Positions 1-8,028 of a stretch of DNA of 49,600 nucleotides are shown here, piece by piece. Origin of the DNA: an uncultured Aquimarina sp. (lineage in GTDB: Bacteria > Bacteroidota > Bacteroidia > Flavobacteriales > Flavobacteriaceae); contig CANMDH010000042.1 in assembly GCA_947496555.1 (NCBI GenBank), positions 1 to 49,600 on the forward strand, given 5' to 3'. Every line of letters begins with the position of its first letter. Positions within the stretch are counted from its first letter, which is position 1. Both the position numbers and the translations under genes were made by a program. The notes beneath the pieces were generated by a model. The model had not been told where the DNA came from, ran no database searches, and saw only the letters and a program-made list of their open reading frames with translations.

Positions 1-14
1 TCTCAAAGCGGGTG

Positions 15-44
15 CAAATATACAACCCCTTTTATAACCACCAA
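15..44 (-). promoter_or_regulatory. Promoter P1, reading leftward out of the window
   Basis: On the minus strand a TTG (42-44) is followed after exactly 19 bp by TATATTTG (15-22), a perfect match to the Bacteroidota TTG/TAnnTTTG promoter. Transcription would start near position 10 and leave the window. The bases after the -7 box, CACCCGCTT, are repeated after promoter P2. The gene it serves lies outside the window; a stable RNA or a growth-rate-controlled gene is a reasonable guess because the promoter is doubled and near consensus. Confidence 0.7.
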
Positions 45-152
45 AACTTTTTTAAGCTTTTTTTAAAAAAGTTCCCCGCAACACAAAAAACATATATGAA
101 CATCGCAAAATAAATCCCATCCTGCTCTCCTACAAATACCTGTAAGCGGGTG

Positions 153-182
153 CAAACATAAAATCTTTTCAATAAATAACAA
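153..182 (-). promoter_or_regulatory. Promoter P2, second tandem leftward promoter
   Basis: On the minus strand TTG (180-182), 19 bp, then TATGTTTG (153-160). It is followed by CACCCGCTTA, almost the same initial transcribed sequence as P1. The spacing is identical to P1 and the two lie 138 bp apart. Between them an AT-only inverted repeat (45-55 with 63-73, 11-bp perfect arms) overlaps the -33 region of P1. No gene is visible between the promoters, so both appear to serve the same gene to the left of the window. Confidence 0.65.
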
Positions 183-316
183 TGACTTTTTTAATCTATT
201 TTTTTCCAGATCTGGAAATGCTTGATTTTAAAAAAGATAGAAAACGAAGATAATAAATTTAATCAAAATGAGAATAAAAATTTTCAACAATTTTATTCAG
301 GAAAAAGAACAAAGCA

Positions 317-1036
317 CTAGTTCTTGACCGTAGTTGTAGTTTTAATTGTGTCGTTCCATTTATTTCTTAAATCGTAGAAGCTAAAATTCAAAGCCGTTCT
401 CTGCTCCTCGAGGATATTAGATTGAAAACTACGTTGTAAAATATCTTCAATCCAATAATCTTCTTCTACATTAATAGGGTCGTACTCTTTTTTTAAAGAA
501 ATATTAAATATTTTGGCTGTATTATTATACCAAAACGCTCTCCATCCACTACGATATTCTTTAACCAAACTAAACATAGTTTTACCCGTTTGGCGGTGAA
601 TTAGTTTTACTAAAATTTGACCCTCAGTTCGTGTGAGTTTTTTGAGTTCTGCTGTAAATTCTTCCTCCATATATTTTTGAAGCCTCTTTGTATATTTCTT
701 CTTTCCTCTTTTGGAATTAATTGATTCTAATCTTTCATTTAAAGTACTTAATCTTTCTGAAGCTAATTTTGCATATGGATACACCTTTCTGGTTTTACGC
801 CTTAAAATAAGATACTTTCTTCTAGCCAATTTGTCATTAAACTTAAGTCTGCCCAAAATAACGACTTCGTCAAGATCAATAGCTTCATGCGGAATGGTAT
901 CCCCCTCTACTATATAGTATTGTACATAGCCCGTAGTATCGACTTTTGAGGTGTCAAAAGGTTTTTGCTTTCCTTTTTGTGCATTGAGCACCCAGCTAAA
1001 CAAAATAAAAAATATGTATGGCAAATATTTAAACAT
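317..1036 (-). CDS. DUF4294 domain protein, exported
   Basis: A 239-aa protein with a clear Sec signal peptide (residues 1 to about 19, ending in LNAQ). It is a member of the DUF4294 family, which is restricted to Bacteroidota and has no known function. The middle is strongly basic and helical (about residues 70-150, many Lys/Arg including KRGKKK-like stretches), followed by a conserved aromatic-rich section (GWRAFWYNN). This is consistent with a periplasmic protein that binds an acidic partner, but that is inference. It ends about 300 bp before the window edge and is divergent from the M42 peptidase gene, with about 118 bp between their starts. The start is the only Met before the signal peptide. 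The family call is confident; the function is unknown. Confidence 0.85.
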   Translation of the reverse strand: MFKYLPYIFFILFSWVLNAQKGKQKPFDTSKVDTTGYVQYYIVEGDTIPHEAIDLDEVVILGRLKFNDKLARRKYLILRRKTRKVYPYAKLASERLSTLNERLESINSKRGKKKYTKRLQKYMEEEFTAELKKLTRTEGQILVKLIHRQTGKTMFSLVKEYRSGWRAFWYNNTAKIFNISLKKEYDPINVEEDYWIEDILQRSFQSNILEEQRTALNFSFYDLRNKWNDTIKTTTTVKN

Positions 1037-1154
1037 AACAGATTGTAGGTCTTCTAAATTTACTTCAAAATTAATAATTAACAGATTCTAAAGCGTGAAA
1101 TCTATGTGAATATTGTTAATTTCGTAAAAAAACAATATTACACTATTAAAAACT

Positions 1155-2246
1155 ATGGCTAAAAAAAGCATCTTAAACAAAAAGTCAATAAATTTTCTCT
1201 CCACATATTTAAATAATCCTGCCCCGACTGGGTATGAATGGGAAGGTCAAAAAATATGGATGAATTATCTAAAACCTTATGTAGATGATTTTATTACTGA
1301 CACCTATGGAACCGCTGTAGGAGTTATCAATCCAAAAGCAAAATATAAAGTAGTAATCGAAGGACATGCTGATGAGATATCCTGGTATGTTAATTATATT
1401 ACAGATAACGGACTAATTTATGTGATTAGAAATGGAGGTAGTGATCATCAAATTGCAACCTCCAAACGTGTAAATATTCATACCAAAAAAGGAATCGTAC
1501 AAGGCGTTTTTGGCTGGCCGGCAATACATACTAGAAAATCGGGAAAAGAAGAACCGCCAAAATTAGATAATATATGCATTGATGTAGGATGCTCTAGCAA
1601 AGAAGAAGTTTTAAAATTAGGAGTTCACGTTGGTTGCGTAATTACTTATCCAGATGAATTTTTTGTTTTGAATAAAAATAAATTTGTATGTCGTGCTTTG
1701 GATAATCGAATGGGTGGCTTTATGATTGCTGAAGTTGCACGTTTACTTAAAGAAAATAAAAAGAAGCTTCCGTTTGGACTTTACATTACCAACTCTGTAC
1801 AGGAAGAAATTGGATTACGAGGAGCAGAGATGATAACGCACACCATCAACCCTGATGTTGCTATAGTGACTGATGTTTGTCATGACACTACTACCCCAAT
1901 GATCGAAAAGAAAACACAAGGAGAAACCAAAATTGGTGACGGCCCAGTGATTTCTTATGCTCCTGCCGTGCAAAACCGATTGCGTGAATTACTAATTGCA
2001 ACTGCAGAAGATAAAAAAATACCCTTTCAGCGTATGGCATCCAGCAGAATGACTGGAACCGATACCGATGCTTTTGCCTATAGCAACGGTGGTGTTGCTT
2101 CTGCGCTAATCTCCTTGCCACTGCGCTATATGCACACTACAGTAGAAATGGTACATAGAGAGGATGTAGAAAATGTAATCAAGTTAATTTATGAAAGTTT
2201 GCTAAATATCAAAGAAGGAGAAACCTTTAGTTATTTTGGGAAATAG
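1155..2246 (+). CDS. M42 family metallopeptidase (aminopeptidase/endoglucanase-like)
   Basis: A 363-aa cytoplasmic protein with the complete di-metal site of the M42/glutamyl aminopeptidase family. Visible parts are EGHADEIS (metal His71 and base-supporting Asp73), RALDNRMGG (bridging Asp), NSVQEEIGLRG (catalytic and metal Glu pair), TDVCHDTT (metal Asp) and MHTTVEMVHRED near the C-terminus (metal His). Members form large tetrahedral dodecamers that trim N-terminal residues from peptides produced by the proteasome-like proteases. There is no signal peptide, so it probably recycles cytoplasmic peptides. The length is normal for the family (about 340-370 aa). A short terminator follows it, so it appears monocistronic. 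Substrate preference cannot be read from the sequence. Confidence 0.92.
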   Translation: MAKKSILNKKSINFLSTYLNNPAPTGYEWEGQKIWMNYLKPYVDDFITDTYGTAVGVINPKAKYKVVIEGHADEISWYVNYITDNGLIYVIRNGGSDHQIATSKRVNIHTKKGIVQGVFGWPAIHTRKSGKEEPPKLDNICIDVGCSSKEEVLKLGVHVGCVITYPDEFFVLNKNKFVCRALDNRMGGFMIAEVARLLKENKKKLPFGLYITNSVQEEIGLRGAEMITHTINPDVAIVTDVCHDTTTPMIEKKTQGETKIGDGPVISYAPAVQNRLRELLIATAEDKKIPFQRMASSRMTGTDTDAFAYSNGGVASALISLPLRYMHTTVEMVHREDVENVIKLIYESLLNIKEGETFSYFGK

Positions 2247-2268
2247 CATCAAAATCATATACTTATGT

Positions 2269-2303
2269 AAATCCCGCTCAAAATGAGTGGGGTTTTATAT
2301 TTT
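2269..2303 (+). terminator. Terminator after the M42 peptidase gene
   Basis: Inverted repeat CCCGCTCA-AAA-TGAGTGGG flanked by A-rich and T-rich sequence and followed by a T-rich run. It ends only a few bases before the next start codon, so the downstream Nudix gene probably depends on readthrough or on a promoter inside this short gap. Confidence 0.7.
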
Positions 2304-2309
2304 TAGGAG

Positions 2310-2861
2310 ATGGCAGACGAACTTATAGACATCCTTGATAAAAACGGAAAACCTACAGGAGAAATAAAACTTAAATCCGAAGCACATAAACTAGGTTTGT
2401 ATCATTCTAGTGTACATATCTGGTTTTACACCTGTGATGGAAAGGTTTTATTTCAGAAAAGAGCAGCAAACAAGGATACATTCCCAGGACTATGGGACGT
2501 CTCTGTGGCAGGACATATTGGCGCCAGAGAATCCCCTATAAATGCTGCAATTCGGGAAATTGAAGAAGAGATAGGCATTAAAGTTTCTGCAGATGATTTA
2601 GAATTTATTGGAGTATACTTAGCCGAAAAGAAACCAAAACCAGATATTTTTGATAATGAGTTCCATCACATATATCTTTCAAAATTAAACACACCTATTG
2701 AATCTCTAATACTTCAGAAAGAAGAAGTTGCCGATGTTTCCCTTTTTAACATTGATATAGTAAAAGATATCATTGAACATCCAGGACAATCTAAGAATTA
2801 TGTGCCTCATAATAATAACTATTATGCCTTAATTCTTAAGGAAATCACAAATCGATTATGA
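2310..2861 (+). CDS. Nudix hydrolase, YfcD / IPP-isomerase-like
   Basis: A 183-aa protein with a perfect Nudix box: Gly, five residues, Glu, seven residues, then REIEEEIGI (in the stretch GHIGARES through EEEIGI). The N-terminal layout (ELIDILDKNGKPTGE, then SVHIWFY) and the FPGLWDVSVAGHI lead-in match the IDI1/YfcD-like Nudix subgroup rather than MutT. Members hydrolyse nucleoside-diphosphate derivatives; a true isopentenyl-diphosphate isomerase would also need the extra Cys/Glu pair of type I IDI, which is not evident. The start is 6 bp after the preceding terminator hairpin. It is probably a soluble housekeeping enzyme of unknown substrate. Confidence 0.85.
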   Translation: MADELIDILDKNGKPTGEIKLKSEAHKLGLYHSSVHIWFYTCDGKVLFQKRAANKDTFPGLWDVSVAGHIGARESPINAAIREIEEEIGIKVSADDLEFIGVYLAEKKPKPDIFDNEFHHIYLSKLNTPIESLILQKEEVADVSLFNIDIVKDIIEHPGQSKNYVPHNNNYYALILKEITNRL

Positions 2862-2917
2862 TAATGCTCATATTATAACTAACTATTGTAATTTCAACGA
2901 GTAAAGCTAAACTATAG

Positions 2918-2925
2918 TAATTTTG
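2918..2925 (+). promoter_or_regulatory. -7 element upstream of dps
   Basis: TAATTTTG matches TAnnTTTG exactly and lies 32 bp before the dps start codon. No TTG is found at the expected -33 position, which would fit a promoter that needs an activator, for example under oxidative stress or starvation. The regulator is not visible. Confidence 0.45.
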
Positions 2926-2957
2926 TATTGAAATTGTAAAATTAATAAACAAAATCT

Positions 2958-3410
2958 ATGATGAATTCAAGCAAAAGAACTATAGACGCATTGAACGTAT
3001 TGTTGGCAGACTATCATATGCACTATCAAAAGCTAAGAAACTTTCATTGGAATATTACAGGACCTCATTTTTTTGAGTTACATGTAAAATTTGAAGAGCT
3101 TTATGAAGATGCCAAATTGAAAATAGACGAAATTGCAGAGAGAATATTAACTTTAAGAGGAAAACCAATAAGCAATTTTAGTTCTTATTTGAACACTTCT
3201 AGTATCAAAGAATCTGAAACCAATCTAGTGGATCGAGAAATGGTATCAACAATTCTTGGAGATCATGATGTTCTTTTAAAACAACTAAAAACGGTAATTG
3301 AAACTGCTGAGGACACAAGAGATGATGGAACTCTTGACATTATCGGAACCTATATTGGTGAATTAGAAAAAACAAGCTGGATGCTCAATGCCTGGAATCA
3401 GAGGAATTAA
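2958..3410 (+). CDS. dps: Dps family DNA-binding ferritin
   Basis: A 150-aa four-helix-bundle protein of the Dps/ferritin-like family. The intersubunit ferroxidase centre is visible as LADYHMHYQKLRNFHWNITGP-type spacing: His and Trp in the first helix (NFHWNITG), then the acidic segment FEELYEDAKLKIDEIAERI on the second helix. Members form dodecamers that oxidise and store iron using hydrogen peroxide, protecting DNA in stationary phase or oxidative stress. It lacks a long Lys-rich N-terminal tail, so direct DNA binding is uncertain. The last codons overlap by 23 bp with the start of the following lipoprotein gene in another frame, suggesting translational coupling. The start uses the first of two adjacent ATGs; the second is equally possible. 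Confidence 0.93.
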   Translation: MMNSSKRTIDALNVLLADYHMHYQKLRNFHWNITGPHFFELHVKFEELYEDAKLKIDEIAERILTLRGKPISNFSSYLNTSSIKESETNLVDREMVSTILGDHDVLLKQLKTVIETAEDTRDDGTLDIIGTYIGELEKTSWMLNAWNQRN

Positions 3411-4305
3411 CATATCAAAATTATCATATTTCATTCTTTTGATGACTATATCCGTTAGTTGTCAAAAGAATGAACCTTCAGATCTTTTTAAGATATCCAA
3501 ACTACCTCATGCCGTTCATGAAGTTTCCGGAATTACCATGCTGTCAGACAATAATCTATATGCCATTAACGATTCTGGCAATGCTCCTGTATTGTTTTGT
3601 ATAAATCAAAAAGGAGAAATAATTTCAGAAATTAAAATCCCAGATGCAAAAAATAAAGATTGGGAAGACCTGGCTTATGATTATGAAGATACTATTTATA
3701 TTGGGGATTTTGGTAATAACGGCAACGACCGAAAAGATTTAAAGGTTTATAAAGTTTCTGGGGTATTGTCCGGAAAAGTCTCTGTATCTAAAATTAAATT
3801 TGTCCTTGAAGATCAAAAGAAATTTCCTCCAAAAAAGAAAAATCTCAATTTTGACATTGAAGCATTTATTCATCTAAACGGAAATTTATATTTGTTTACC
3901 AAAAATAGAGGAAAAGAATCTGTAAAAACCACCAAAGTATATAAACTACTAGCGATTCCAGGAAATTACACCGCCAAACTTATCGGAAAATTTGAAACAT
4001 GCAAAGACCCCTCGGATTGTTTGATAACCGGCGCAGCTATCAACAAGTCTCAAAACAAAATCGCCTTGCTTACAAATAACAAGATATTTTTACTTAGTAA
4101 TTTTAAAGAAAATAACCTATTTAGCGCAGAAATAACAAAAATTAAACTGAACCATACTTCGCAAAAGGAAAGTATATGTTTCAAAAATGACTCTACACTT
4201 TTTATTGCAGATGAGAAAACCAGACATAAAAAGGCATCTCTTTATGAGTTTAAATTACCTCAAAAATCTTTAAAAACTCAATCCAAAACCGAAGGTAACC
4301 CTTAA
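3388..4305 (+). CDS. Lipoprotein, probable beta-propeller, unknown function
   Basis: A 305-aa protein whose N-terminus is a lipoprotein signal: basic start, hydrophobic run, then SVSC with Cys25 as the lipidated residue. The mature part has recurring strand-rich units (HEVSGITMLSDNNLYAINDSGNAPV, DWEDLAYDYEDTIYIGDFGNN, DIEAFIHLNGNLYLFTKN, KESICFKNDSTLFIADEK). These resemble the SdiA-regulated / phytase-like beta-propeller proteins of Bacteroidota. The acidic loops around residues 85-115 could bind calcium; this is inference. It overlaps dps by 23 bp and its 3' end overlaps the convergent phosphoesterase-barrel gene by 36 bp. It has no catalytic signature that can be named. Confidence 0.75.
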   Translation: MPGIRGINISKLSYFILLMTISVSCQKNEPSDLFKISKLPHAVHEVSGITMLSDNNLYAINDSGNAPVLFCINQKGEIISEIKIPDAKNKDWEDLAYDYEDTIYIGDFGNNGNDRKDLKVYKVSGVLSGKVSVSKIKFVLEDQKKFPPKKKNLNFDIEAFIHLNGNLYLFTKNRGKESVKTTKVYKLLAIPGNYTAKLIGKFETCKDPSDCLITGAAINKSQNKIALLTNNKIFLLSNFKENNLFSAEITKIKLNHTSQKESICFKNDSTLFIADEKTRHKKASLYEFKLPQKSLKTQSKTEGNP

Positions 4306-7300
4306 TCCATCATCGCTATTAAACAATCCCAATTGACCACCAATTGTGTCTACTGCATTAATCCACAATCCACCACCAATAGAATCATGCCAAGTATCTG
4401 AATCCTCACCATCCAGCCAGACTCGACCAATATCATAACCACCAAACACACCAATTTGCAAAGGCAATAGACCAGTTTTAAATTTATTAAAACTATATCG
4501 TAAATCTCCGCTAAACGCCAATGCACTTTCACCCGTAAAACGCTCTTCACGATAACCTCGCAATCCATTAAATCCACCTAATGTAGCTCCTTGATAAAAC
4601 TCAAAATCATCACCTATATTTATCTGAGCTATAACATCGGTTTTAAGTACTAGTTTTCTATTTTTGGTAATTGCATTATAAAAACCAAGCTTAGGAATTA
4701 TATACCCATAAACCCTATCAGTATCGTCTAGATTCATCCTTGCTCCTGTTTGAAGACTAAAGAGCATCCCTCGAGTTGGATTTACCGCGTTATCATAATT
4801 CTCGAATTTGTATTTGACATCTAGATTCGCAAAATACTTACGTTCGAAGAAATCTGGATCATTGGTGATAAAATTAAACCCAGAGGTTATAATTCTACCT
4901 GGAGTGTCTTGCACTTCTATACCTTCATAATTTGCTTTGATAGAAAATTCAGACCCGTAAAACCCTCTTCTAGAAATCCCTAAGCCAGCAGACCACGTTC
5001 CGATTTTTACCCTATTATAATCAAAGCCTAATTCATCGTCGTTATTGATGGTACTATTTCCAAATCCAAAGAAATTTTGAGCAAAATTTTCACTGGTATA
5101 CAAGCCCGTGGCCAAAATATTCCAATTCCCTAATGCATTTATAAACTCCCCAGAATAAGAAAGATCATACCCTTCTGTCTGAAAATAGTACGCTGCTCTA
5201 AATCTATGCTTGCTATGGTAAGGGTTATTTTTAAAACTCCTCACCGTATAGGTATCTGTAAGATTTATATTAAGTCCATCGTCGGGATTAAACCCAATAA
5301 AGGGAGCAACAACATTAGTCTTTTCTTTAAACTTTTTATAATCATAGATGTTATAATTATAGATGTTGGTATATCTAAATTTTGCCCCTCCTTTTTTATT
5401 AATGGTATTTGGCTTAGAGCGATGATCATAGATTTTTAATTTCCTTCCATCTTCGATGGTATATACATCATTATTTTGTCCTCCAACAATTCTAATCTTA
5501 ATCGGATTTTTTCCTTTTCCTTTTACCTCAAATTGATCATCATCATCTAATCCATAAATCCAGATCTCTTTGGTATTTTTTGGATCAAAAGTCCTTTCAA
5601 CATATGATTCTTTAACGGTCCCTTTTTTTATTCTTGAAACCCGTATTGTGGTTTTATTATCCTCTCTAATCACTTCGAAGAAATCATCTTTGTCGGTTCC
5701 TGTGATAACAATATGTTTTGAAAGATACTCTTGGTATCGATCTGCAATATTTTCTATATTATCTCTTCTGACTTTAAGGTCTTTTTTTATTTTCTCTACA
5801 GCTTCATCCTGAAGTTCTATCGGTAGATTTGTAAATGCCTTATCAATAGCTGCGTTTGTAAGATTTTCTTTGATATATCGCGCCTGATCTAACCATATCT
5901 CTCTTCCCGAATTCTGAATCAAAGCACGATCTAATGGCATTCCGGATTGATTGATCCATCTTACGTTTTTAAGTTCTTCATCATACACTTGAAATTTGCG
6001 CGATAAGGGAGAAACAAATTTTACAATTCCCAGTACCAAGCCATCATAATTGGAAAAAACTTGATCGCGATCTCTTGGAATTGGTCTATAAATTTTTCCT
6101 TCTTCAGAATCAAAACGAGCCCATCTCCATTGATCAGAATGGCGATCCCAATCTCCCAGAATCATATCAAAAAGTCGGGTTCTTATATAGTGAGCCTCGT
6201 CTACCCGATATTTTTCATCTTTTCGCAGTTTCCCTAAAAGATCATCGGTGCTTTCGATATCATCCGGTTTTCCGAAGGAAACCTCATCTCCATATTCTTT
6301 TCCAGGTCGTTCTTCAAGAAAATAAATCTCATCACCAAAATTTTCATTGTACTTCCCTAACGCATTATGTTTGGGCACATAATATAGTTTCGGATTTGCA
6401 TGATACACTCCAATAGCATCAGCCAAGGGTCCTACGGTTAGAAATGCATATGGGTAGCTGGATGTATAAAAATCAGAAAGTAGATCTTCGGTGTAGGTAT
6501 CATCAAATCCATCGTCAAGGTAGGTATATTTAAATGCTCCTTTTTGAAGAAATTGGGTAACACTTTTGCGCATAGCTCTTAAGCTATAGCGTTTACCATC
6601 TTTATCCATAAGCCGTAAGGATCGGGTTACCTGACCTCCTCCTTGTCTTTCTATAGTAAATCCGCCCATGAGTGTGTCCAAAGTGGCAATCGGAACTTTG
6701 ATATCTTTTCCATAAACACGACGATAATGATCACCCCACATGGATCTATAGAAACCAGATTTTTCAACTTCATCTTTTTCATAGATTGAGGCTGAAGTTT
6801 CTCGCTCAAAAGAATTGGAAAGACTACTGTGATCAAAATCTTCTTCTTTTGCATGAACTTGTGTTTGATACACCAAATTGGGTTCTCCATCTTTATTTCC
6901 GTAAAAACGTACATTGGAAGCTCCATTTTTATAAATATCCAGAATAGCAAAACCTTGTCCCGGGTACGAGAATAAGCCGTCTTTACCCAAAGAAGCAGAA
7001 GAAACCTTTGCTCCAGAACCCGAAACAATCTGTTTTAAACCATCGCTATCTATATATTGTAAAGAATGTTCGTGCCCTGATACAAAAACTACTTTGTCCA
7101 TAGATTTTGTCATTGTAGAAAGTCTTCTTATGAGTCTATTATAATATAAATTCGAAAGGTCTTGGGCCGTAACACCCCCCTGCGCACGAATCAACGTTGC
7201 CAAAGATCCCAAAACCGGCAACGGTATTTTCTTTTTTGAAGGAAAAATATGCTTATCAAAACTAAATTTACCACCGTGCGGTCCATTAGAAAACATAGGG

Positions 7301-7974
7301 TGGTGCATAGCAATAAGAATCGTTTTTTTGCTATGTTTCTTTAGTTCTCCCTCTAACTCAATAAAGAATTTTTCGCGAGTTTTAATTTCACATTCATCAT
7401 TAATGGTAGGGTGCTTATCCCAGTTTACCAAGTACCATTGTGTATCTAGTATTAACAAATGCACTTTATCATTTATCTCTACACTTTCTATGGGGCATCC
7501 ACTTGACGGCAAGAAAACATCTTTCTTATCTAATTTCTTTTTGACATATTTCTCCTGTCTTTTTAACCCTTCTAATCCATCATTGTACCAATCGTGATTT
7601 CCAGGAATAAAAATCACATTACCATCAAAATCTTTCGCAGCATCAACTTGTGCATTTATTCGATGCTCGGCCAAAGTTCGTTCGGGAGAATCCATTTCCG
7701 GCATTCCTTTTTGATAAATATTATCCCCAAGAAAAAGAAGATAATCATCCTTGGAGTTTACTGTGTCTATTACTTTAGATAAAACAGACAATCCTTTGGT
7801 AGTTTTATTAAGTTTAGCATAACCGGCATCACCAACCAGAAAAAAAGTTTTCTCAATTTCTTGATTTGGTAATGTTTGCGTAAAATTTTCGACTTTATAT
7901 TGAGGAGAATACGTTGCACACGAAGTAAATAATAACACTGTGCAAATAAATAGAATCTTATTATATTTATTCAT
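4270..7974 (-). CDS. Lipoprotein fusion: metallophosphoesterase + kinase-like region + BamA-type barrel
   Basis: A 1234-aa protein. Its start was taken at 7974 because the lipoprotein signal (MNKYNKILF through LFTSC, Cys19) begins there; an ATG 15 bp upstream is less likely. Residues about 45-330 form a calcineurin-like phosphoesterase with all motifs: GDAG (48-51), GDNIY, GNHDW, MHHPMF and GHEH. Residues about 440-720 contain YSLRAMRKS, then GDWDRHSDQWRW (about 606) and PRDRDQVF (about 633). These look like the lysine strand, catalytic loop and metal Asp of CotH/HipA/Fam20-type atypical kinases. Residues about 860-1234 are an outer-membrane beta-barrel of the BamA/TamA surface-antigen type, with the RGYREERF loop-6 motif and a C-terminal Phe. 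It probably sits in the outer membrane with its enzymatic part in the periplasm or outside. The phosphoesterase and barrel calls are strong; the kinase-like call is inference. Confidence 0.85.
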   Translation of the reverse strand: MNKYNKILFICTVLLFTSCATYSPQYKVENFTQTLPNQEIEKTFFLVGDAGYAKLNKTTKGLSVLSKVIDTVNSKDDYLLFLGDNIYQKGMPEMDSPERTLAEHRINAQVDAAKDFDGNVIFIPGNHDWYNDGLEGLKRQEKYVKKKLDKKDVFLPSSGCPIESVEINDKVHLLILDTQWYLVNWDKHPTINDECEIKTREKFFIELEGELKKHSKKTILIAMHHPMFSNGPHGGKFSFDKHIFPSKKKIPLPVLGSLATLIRAQGGVTAQDLSNLYYNRLIRRLSTMTKSMDKVVFVSGHEHSLQYIDSDGLKQIVSGSGAKVSSASLGKDGLFSYPGQGFAILDIYKNGASNVRFYGNKDGEPNLVYQTQVHAKEEDFDHSSLSNSFERETSASIYEKDEVEKSGFYRSMWGDHYRRVYGKDIKVPIATLDTLMGGFTIERQGGGQVTRSLRLMDKDGKRYSLRAMRKSVTQFLQKGAFKYTYLDDGFDDTYTEDLLSDFYTSSYPYAFLTVGPLADAIGVYHANPKLYYVPKHNALGKYNENFGDEIYFLEERPGKEYGDEVSFGKPDDIESTDDLLGKLRKDEKYRVDEAHYIRTRLFDMILGDWDRHSDQWRWARFDSEEGKIYRPIPRDRDQVFSNYDGLVLGIVKFVSPLSRKFQVYDEELKNVRWINQSGMPLDRALIQNSGREIWLDQARYIKENLTNAAIDKAFTNLPIELQDEAVEKIKKDLKVRRDNIENIADRYQEYLSKHIVITGTDKDDFFEVIREDNKTTIRVSRIKKGTVKESYVERTFDPKNTKEIWIYGLDDDDQFEVKGKGKNPIKIRIVGGQNNDVYTIEDGRKLKIYDHRSKPNTINKKGGAKFRYTNIYNYNIYDYKKFKEKTNVVAPFIGFNPDDGLNINLTDTYTVRSFKNNPYHSKHRFRAAYYFQTEGYDLSYSGEFINALGNWNILATGLYTSENFAQNFFGFGNSTINNDDELGFDYNRVKIGTWSAGLGISRRGFYGSEFSIKANYEGIEVQDTPGRIITSGFNFITNDPDFFERKYFANLDVKYKFENYDNAVNPTRGMLFSLQTGARMNLDDTDRVYGYIIPKLGFYNAITKNRKLVLKTDVIAQINIGDDFEFYQGATLGGFNGLRGYREERFTGESALAFSGDLRYSFNKFKTGLLPLQIGVFGGYDIGRVWLDGEDSDTWHDSIGGGLWINAVDTIGGQLGLFNSDDGLRVTFGFGLSF

Positions 7975-8028
7975 TGTTGCTAAGTACAATCTTTTTTTAG
8001 TTATTTTGGTTATCGAAAAAACATAAAT

